The notes beneath the pieces were generated by a model. That model worked only from the letters and a program-made list of their open reading frames with translations. It did not search any database and had not been told where the DNA came from. From CAZSXU01 sp964610505 (lineage in GTDB: Bacteria; Arandabacterota; Arandabacteria; JAGLYR01), in the NCBI GenBank assembly GCA_964610505.1, contig CAZSXU010000002.1, positions 186,001 through 250,000 on the forward strand: DNA of 64,000 nucleotides. The letters run 5' to 3'. A program made the translations under genes and the position numbers. Below, piece by piece: positions 58,892 through 64,000 of this stretch (positions are counted from its first letter, which is position 1; every line of letters begins with the position of its first letter).

Positions 58892-59530
58892 GTGCAGAGA
58901 ACGCTTCCAACGCTGATCGCCTTCGTCCTGGGGCTCTTCATGGCGGTCCAGTTTTTCGTTCCTCACCCCAGAGTGACGGGGCTCTACAACGCGTTGCTCG
59001 ACATCAAGCAGGTGGTCCTTGGGTGCGCCTTCATGCTGGGAGTGCTCAGTCTCATTCAGTTTCACGTTCGGCGAATGCGCGAGAGGCCGAAGGAAGCCGG
59101 CTACAGCGGCGTAGCCCTGATCGGCCTGGCCGTGATGGTCATCACGGCCGTCGTCTGGGGTACGGAGAGAGGCCCATACCGGTGGATGTTTGACCACGTG
59201 CAGGCGCCGATGCAGGCCACGATGTTCGCGCTGCTGGCGTTTTTCGTGGCGAGCGCGGCCTACCGGGCTTTCCGCGTGCGGAATCTGGATGCCGGCGTAC
59301 TGCTGGCCGTGGGCATCATCGTCATGCTGGGCCGGGTAACCGTGGGGGCCCTGCTGTCGGTGGACGTGGGGGGAGAGACCGTCAGCCTGGCCTCGGTGTC
59401 GGAATGGCTGCTCCACAGCGTGAACGTGGCGGCGAAGCGGGGAATCCTGATCGGCGTCGGTCTGGGGATGATCGCCACGGCGCTCCGGATCATCATCGGC
59501 CTCGAGAAGACGTACCTGGGAAAGGATTAG
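58892..59530 (+). CDS. Six-helix membrane protein of the DUF6754 cluster
   Basis: 212 residues from GTG 58892, with GAGGT 6 nt upstream. About six hydrophobic helices (near 5-22, 38-58, 72-92, 105-125, 132-152 and 178-200), short loops and no known motif. The gap to the previous gene is 28 nt. I do not recognise a characterised family. Confidence 0.72.
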   Translation: MQRTLPTLIAFVLGLFMAVQFFVPHPRVTGLYNALLDIKQVVLGCAFMLGVLSLIQFHVRRMRERPKEAGYSGVALIGLAVMVITAVVWGTERGPYRWMFDHVQAPMQATMFALLAFFVASAAYRAFRVRNLDAGVLLAVGIIVMLGRVTVGALLSVDVGGETVSLASVSEWLLHSVNVAAKRGILIGVGLGMIATALRIIIGLEKTYLGKD

Positions 59531-59600
59531 CCGGAAGCGTGCATCCGGCGCCGGCCGGGTCGCCGACTCCGAGCCGTTTTGCCTGAGACAGGTGGAGAGA

Positions 59601-60470
59601 ATGTCCAAGAAGTTCAAGATCGCACGAAGGCTGGAGAATCTCGACCGCCGGATCATCTTCGTGTTGTTGGGACTCGTCGTCCTCTTTCCGTTGCTTGTGC
59701 CGATCGAGTTTCCGGTCGTGGTCTCCGAGGAGACTCGAGATTTCTTCGAGGAGATGCAATCGCTGCCCGAGGGGAGCGCCGTGCTGCTGGCCATCGATTA
59801 CGAGCCGGACACCATGGCGGAACTCAATCCCATGACGGTGGCCGTCCTTCGACACGCCTTCCGCCGAAACCTCAAGGTGATCGGTCTGAGTCTCTATCCG
59901 GGTGCTCCGGGAATCGCGCAGCAACTTCTGAGCGAGGCCGCGCAGGAATCGGGAAAAGCCTACGGCGAGGACTACGTCTACCTGGGCTACAATCCCGATT
60001 GGTCGGGAACGATGCTCCGCCTGGGCGAAAGCATTCGCGCCACCTACCCCAACGATCAGTGGGGGACGCCGACCGCGGACCTTCCGATTCTGGACGACGT
60101 GGATTCCTATGAAGACGTCGAGTTGCTTGTCTCCATCTGCGGAAGCCTCTACACCGAGTACTGGGCGGCCTACGCGGAGGCGCGGTACGGGCAGCGAATG
60201 ATCTCGGGAAACACGGCCGTGATCTCTGCGTTTGTCTACCACTACTACAACACGGGCCAGATTTCGGGCTTCCTTGCGGGTATCAAGGGAGCGGCCGAAT
60301 ATGAAACGCTCCTGGACCGGAGCGGGGACGGGATGATCGCCATGGGGTCGCAGTCGTGCGGGCATCTTTTGATCGTTGCGCTGATCGTTCTTGGGAACGT
60401 GGGATACGTGCTGACGAAAAAGCACACGAGCGCGTCGGGCGGGCCAGACGAAGAACGAGTAGAGGACTAG
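59601..60470 (+). CDS. Membrane-anchored protein of the DUF6754 cluster
   Basis: 289 residues. A cytoplasmic start leads to a membrane helix at about 21-40. A large extracytoplasmic alpha/beta domain follows with VLLAIDYEPDTMAELNPM and VIGLSLYPGAPGIAQQLL, ending in a second helix at about 250-272. The segment MGSQSCGHLLIVALIVLGNVGYV is highly hydrophobic and looks conserved. No catalytic motif recognised. ATG at 59601 follows GGTGGAGA. Confidence 0.72.
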   Translation: MSKKFKIARRLENLDRRIIFVLLGLVVLFPLLVPIEFPVVVSEETRDFFEEMQSLPEGSAVLLAIDYEPDTMAELNPMTVAVLRHAFRRNLKVIGLSLYPGAPGIAQQLLSEAAQESGKAYGEDYVYLGYNPDWSGTMLRLGESIRATYPNDQWGTPTADLPILDDVDSYEDVELLVSICGSLYTEYWAAYAEARYGQRMISGNTAVISAFVYHYYNTGQISGFLAGIKGAAEYETLLDRSGDGMIAMGSQSCGHLLIVALIVLGNVGYVLTKKHTSASGGPDEERVED

Positions 60471-60475
60471 CCGAT

Positions 60476-61108
60476 ATGCACCTGTCAACCGACATCGGGA
60501 TCTGGATTGCGGCGTTGGGGACGATCGCAATCTTCAGTTTCCTCTACAAGGAGAATCCGGTATTCCGGTTTGCCGAGCATCTTCTCGTCGGTGTCTCAGC
60601 GGGATACTATCTGGTTCAGTACGCGCACGCCGGGCTCATCAAGAAATTCTGGTACCCGTTGAGCGCGGAGCACAACTACTGGCTGATCTTCGGGGCGCTT
60701 CTCGGTGGAATGATGTTCTTGAAACTCAATCGGAGAACCCGGCCGTGGGGCAACATCCCGGTCGCGTTCTACGTGGCCACGGGCGCGGGGTATCTCATTC
60801 CCTCGGTGATGAAGTCCATGGTGTTGCTCCAGGTGGAGGGAACCATTCGGAATCCCTTCGGATCCGGAAGCACCGTCGGGAGCGCCCTGACGGTGCTCGT
60901 GATTCTCGTGGGAGTGCTCTCAACGCTGGTCTACTTCTACTTCTCCGCGCAACGGAGGGGAGTCGTCCGACATGTTGCGCGCCTCGGAATTTGGTTCCTG
61001 CTTGCCGGTTTCGGTGCAACCTTCGGCTATACGGTCATGGGTCGGATCACGCTTCTGATCGGCCGCTTCCAGTTCTTGCTCAGAGACTGGCTTGGGGTGG
61101 GCGTGTAG
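60476..61108 (+). CDS. Multi-helix membrane protein of the DUF6754 cluster
   Basis: 210 residues with about six helices. The opening FLYKENPVFRFAEHLLVGVSAGYYLVQ is a distinctive motif I have seen in membrane proteins of unknown function encoded beside DUF6754 genes. It is 5 nt after the previous gene and ends the cluster. A longer upstream reading in this frame is not conserved. Confidence 0.72.
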   Translation: MHLSTDIGIWIAALGTIAIFSFLYKENPVFRFAEHLLVGVSAGYYLVQYAHAGLIKKFWYPLSAEHNYWLIFGALLGGMMFLKLNRRTRPWGNIPVAFYVATGAGYLIPSVMKSMVLLQVEGTIRNPFGSGSTVGSALTVLVILVGVLSTLVYFYFSAQRRGVVRHVARLGIWFLLAGFGATFGYTVMGRITLLIGRFQFLLRDWLGVGV

Positions 61109-61414
61109 AACGACCCGGGGACCGGGCGACCTTACCGAGAGCGGAAAGCCGAGAACCGCAGGCAAAGACGCCCGGCCGGCAGTGAGGAAGGCGGCCGGAT
61201 CGAATGCCGCAGCGTGGCCGCCTCACGCAGGCAAACGGCTGCCCTCCCTGCGGGTCTGAGTTCTCCTTCACGTTGCGGAAAACCAGCGCAAACGACACGC
61301 GAGCGCCGGTGCGCGACGAAACCCGAAGCCGAGGCAGCCACGCATCGAATTGCGATTTACGGATGTTCTCCTCTCTGCTAATCTCCAGCCGATACATGAA
61401 GTGGGAGGATCGCG
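61109..61414. other. Gene-free gap with GC-rich hairpins
   Basis: GGCGGCC/GGCCGCC (61190-61222) and CGCAGG/CCTGCG (61226-61252) can form stems that may end the membrane cluster transcript. TGCTAATCT at 61376-61384 resembles an extended -10 for the next gene, but no -35 fits. Confidence 0.4.
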
Positions 61415-63649
61415 TTGGTGAGACGGGACAGTTCCGGACATCGAAGACGGATCATTCGCCGGATCGGCGCGTGCGGTTTGCTCTTCGCTCTCTGGGCGGG
61501 AACCGCCCCGGGCGGTGAAGTGAAGGACCATTTTCTGATTCGAGCGCGAGCGGCTGCGGAGATCGGAGAAATCGATCTGGCGCTGGCGGTGGCGGAAGAC
61601 GGTCTCGAGCGCTCCAGCGATGCCCCGCATGGGTGGTTGCTCGTTGCCCGACTCCGGGGTGAAAAGGGGGACTTTCGCGGAGCTCTCGACGCGTACGGGA
61701 AGGCCGAGCGAGAGGTTCCCCTCCTGGGCGATTGCGCCGATCTCGAGCGGAGCCATTTGGCCTTGCGATGCGGGCACTTCGAGGAGGCGGAGGCCGGTTA
61801 CCGGGAGGGGCTGGAGCGGTTCCCGCAGTCTCCACACGCCGCGCGCATGTGGCTGGGTTTGGGAAGAGCGGCGGGAACGCTGGGCCACGCGACGACGGCT
61901 CGGGATGCGCTCCAAACCTTCGTCGGCCTCGGCCGTCCGGAAGAGGAAACCGTGGAGGCTCTCTGGCTTCTCGGGCATGCGATGATCGATCTTGAGGACT
62001 GGCGGGGGGGACAGGCGGTGTTCCAACGCCTGTGGACCGATTACCCGGCGACTCCCGAAGGGGACGCGGCGGGCGACGCGCTGGAGTCACTCGAGGAGAC
62101 TCGAGGCCTGGCGCGAGAGCCGCTGTCCGCCGAGCAGATGTTCGAACGGGCCCGTCGATTGCGGCACGGGGGTCGTTTCTCCGGAGCCATCGATCAGCTG
62201 AAGAAGATTCTCAAGATCTACCCGGATCATTCCATTGTGCCCGAGGTTCTCTACGAGGAAGGTTCCCTGTACTTTCGACTGGTGGAGAACCGGCGAGCGA
62301 TCGACACCTTGAAGCTGCTGCTCAAGGAGTATCCTCAGTTCGACAGCGCCCCCGATGCGCTCTATCTGATTGCGAGAGCCTACTGGAGAAAGGGTTTCCG
62401 GCACCACTTCCTGTCCACGTGTGACGAAATTCGAGAAACGTATCCAGGACAACGGGCGGCGGAAGACGCGGAGTTTGCTCTGGGGGTGTTCTACGCGGAG
62501 CGCGGCAAGCGGGATGAGGCTCGAGCCGCCCTCGGCCGAATCGTCGCGGGCCCTCGAGAGCATTCGCGCCGCCGCAACGCTCTGTGGCATCTGGGACGAA
62601 TGGACTATCGGGACGGAAGGTACGAGGATGCGTACGGCAGTTTCTCGGATCTGGCGTCGGAGGAATCCTCGGGATACTGGAAGGCCGCGACCTACTGGGC
62701 GGGCCGATCGCTCCATCGCCTGGGGCGCGAAGGCGAGGCGCTGGGCGTGCTGCGACAATTGGTGGAGCGATATCCGGGCGACTACTACGGTATTCAGGCA
62801 GGGAAGCGCCTGAAGGACGTGGAGCGTCCGGCCGCCGATGGAGACGGCGCGGCGGCCGACCCGGTCGTTGACTTCGGCCTTCCTCCCGGGTGGGGAGGGG
62901 ATCCCTACGTTCGAATCCTGCTTCTGGAAGAAGTGGGTTTGTACGATCTCGCCGTGGAGGAGATGCGGGCCTTGCTCAACAACGCGCCTCCGGGCGCGCG
63001 GCTCAAGTTCGCCCACCTGGCGCAGAAGGCGGGCGAGTACCGGATGGGCACCGATGACATCGAGAACCACTACGCGCGGTTGATCGAAACCCTCGCGATG
63101 GGATTACCCCGGGAATTCTGGGAAGTGTCCTTCCCGTTTGCCCACCGGTCGGATGTCGAGAGGATGGCGGGGGAATTCGAGCTGGATCCGCTTCTGGTGG
63201 CGGCCGTCATTCGCGAGGAGAGTCGGTTCGAGGAAGACGCCGTCTCTCGCGCGGGTGCGATGGGGCTTCTTCAGCTAATGCCCGAAACGGCGAAGGACGA
63301 AGCTCGCCGGCTGGGCATGCGCACTCGAAATCTCAATCTCTTCGATCCGATCACGAATCTCCGCCTGGGCACCTACTCTCTGTCTCGGCGGTTGGAACGG
63401 TTCGACGGAAATCTGATCATGACTCTGGCGGGTTACAATGCGGGGGATCACAGGGTCCGACGTTGGCGCGACGAGTTGAGGGGACTGGAGACGGACGAGT
63501 TTATCGATCAGATGCCGTATCTGGAGACCCGGCTTTACGTGAAGCGAATCCTCGCGAGCTACGAGCACTACCGGCGGATCTACGGGCGGCGGGATCGGCC
63601 GGAAGAAAACACGGAAATTGGATTGACTCCGGCGGAAACCCACCCATAG
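61415..63649 (+). CDS. TPR-containing lytic transglycosylase (Slt-like)
   Basis: 744 residues. The start is TTG 61415 or GTG 61418, both after GGGAGG. A signal peptide runs to about residue 34 and TPR repeats span about 40-500. The SLT domain is at about 590-715 with catalytic E602 (REESRF), AMGLLQLMPETA and LAGYNAG. It cleaves peptidoglycan glycan strands in the periplasm with 1,6-anhydro products. Longer TPR part than Slt70. Confidence 0.92.
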   Translation: MVRRDSSGHRRRIIRRIGACGLLFALWAGTAPGGEVKDHFLIRARAAAEIGEIDLALAVAEDGLERSSDAPHGWLLVARLRGEKGDFRGALDAYGKAEREVPLLGDCADLERSHLALRCGHFEEAEAGYREGLERFPQSPHAARMWLGLGRAAGTLGHATTARDALQTFVGLGRPEEETVEALWLLGHAMIDLEDWRGGQAVFQRLWTDYPATPEGDAAGDALESLEETRGLAREPLSAEQMFERARRLRHGGRFSGAIDQLKKILKIYPDHSIVPEVLYEEGSLYFRLVENRRAIDTLKLLLKEYPQFDSAPDALYLIARAYWRKGFRHHFLSTCDEIRETYPGQRAAEDAEFALGVFYAERGKRDEARAALGRIVAGPREHSRRRNALWHLGRMDYRDGRYEDAYGSFSDLASEESSGYWKAATYWAGRSLHRLGREGEALGVLRQLVERYPGDYYGIQAGKRLKDVERPAADGDGAAADPVVDFGLPPGWGGDPYVRILLLEEVGLYDLAVEEMRALLNNAPPGARLKFAHLAQKAGEYRMGTDDIENHYARLIETLAMGLPREFWEVSFPFAHRSDVERMAGEFELDPLLVAAVIREESRFEEDAVSRAGAMGLLQLMPETAKDEARRLGMRTRNLNLFDPITNLRLGTYSLSRRLERFDGNLIMTLAGYNAGDHRVRRWRDELRGLETDEFIDQMPYLETRLYVKRILASYEHYRRIYGRRDRPEENTEIGLTPAETHP

Positions 63650-63734
63650 CATAGGGGGGCGCGCTCGGCGCCGGGGTTGTGGAAACCGAGCGACGGCCGG
63701 CGCGTACCCCACTCGGGTTCGGGAGGCTCACGAC

Positions 63735-64000
63735 ATGGAGTTGAAGGAAAGGCTGCAACTGGCCGTCATCCTGCTGGTCTTCATTCTCGTGGCCGGGACG
63801 ATCGGGTACCGTGTGATCGAGCGATGGACGGTCCTCGACTCCATCTACATGACGGTGATCACGCTGGCCTCGGTCGGCTTCATGGAAGTCCATGAACTCT
63901 CCAACGCGGGCCGGATCTTCACCATTGTCCTGATTCTGGTGGGACTGGGGACCCTGCTGTATGTGATCAGCACGGTGACGGCCTTCGTGGTGGAGGGCGA
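63735..64000 (+). CDS. Ion channel (two-helix pore), partial
   Basis: The first 88 codons are present; the gene runs off the window. Helices at about 8-26 and 58-82 flank a pore loop TLASVGFMEVHELS. The arrangement and the AGRIFTIVLILVGLGTLLYV segment match bacterial Kch/TrkA-linked potassium channels, but the filter reads SVGFME instead of TVGYGD. A cytoplasmic TrkA_N domain would be expected downstream but is not visible. Confidence 0.78.
   Translation, partial: MELKERLQLAVILLVFILVAGTIGYRVIERWTVLDSIYMTVITLASVGFMEVHELSNAGRIFTIVLILVGLGTLLYVISTVTAFVVEG

Overview
The window is high-GC, densely coded bacterial chromosome from a Gram-negative (diderm) organism. Evidence for the outer membrane includes a type IV pilus secretin, a lipid A-type acyltransferase, split heptose enzymes (RfaE1/RfaE2), a LolA-like carrier and several beta-barrels. 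Two secreted peptidases end in FlgD-like or sorting-type C-terminal domains, one with the motif NPFNPSTTIRYSVP. That is typical of FCB-related candidate phyla such as Eisenbacteria, Krumholzibacteriota or Latescibacterota, but the phylum is an inference. I see no rRNA, CRISPR array, prophage or complete insertion sequence. There is one tRNA.

Layout. 1-8031: end of a pilMNOPQ operon, followed by a protein with about ten Ig-like domains and a small beta-barrel. 8352-14045: rsmD, coaD, a GlcD-type oxidase, obg, dprA and an LpxL-like acyltransferase. 14381-18797 (minus strand): a GT39-type membrane glycosyltransferase with a C-terminal TPR-like tail, a DUF3467 protein and an M6 metalloprotease. 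19199-24265: rfaE1, rfaE2, a COG2403-type GTPase, sucC and sucD. 24587-24862: a Lys/Ala-repeat histone-like protein. 25213-32276: yceD, rpmF and a complete type II fatty acid synthesis set (plsX, fabH, fabD, fabG, acpP, fabF), then rnc. 32330-37121: glycolytic fba, gap, pgk and tpiA, then secG and tRNA-Leu(GAG). 37545-43358: a GbsR-type regulator, LolA-like protein, two FtsX/MacB permeases, a LolD-like ATPase and a beta-barrel, forming an envelope-transport cassette. 43515-48164: small accessory genes and repeats. 48259-52016: radical SAM/B12 enzyme, glycosyltransferase and a plant-like GDP-mannose 3,5-epimerase. 52194-56204: a TGS-domain GTPase, a lipoprotein and an M1 peptidase. 56606-61108: a deoxyhypusine synthase-like gene overlapping a four-gene DUF6754 membrane cluster. 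61415-64000: a TPR/lytic transglycosylase and the start of an ion channel.

Regulation is unusually readable. Seven promoters have a TTGRCA-like -35, exactly 17 nt of spacer and a TAGNNT -10, on both strands. Several more are weaker matches to the same plan. Intergenic DNA carries at least five repeat types: an 8-bp purine repeat, a 9-bp repeat, a dispersed CACAGATT repeat, a MITE-like element and a large REP-like palindrome.

The best candidates for an undescribed system are the four-gene DUF6754 membrane cluster (57640-61108) and the dedicated Lol-like cassette (37545-43358). Also notable is rnc, which has no ATG, GTG, TTG or CTG start upstream of its conserved N-terminus.
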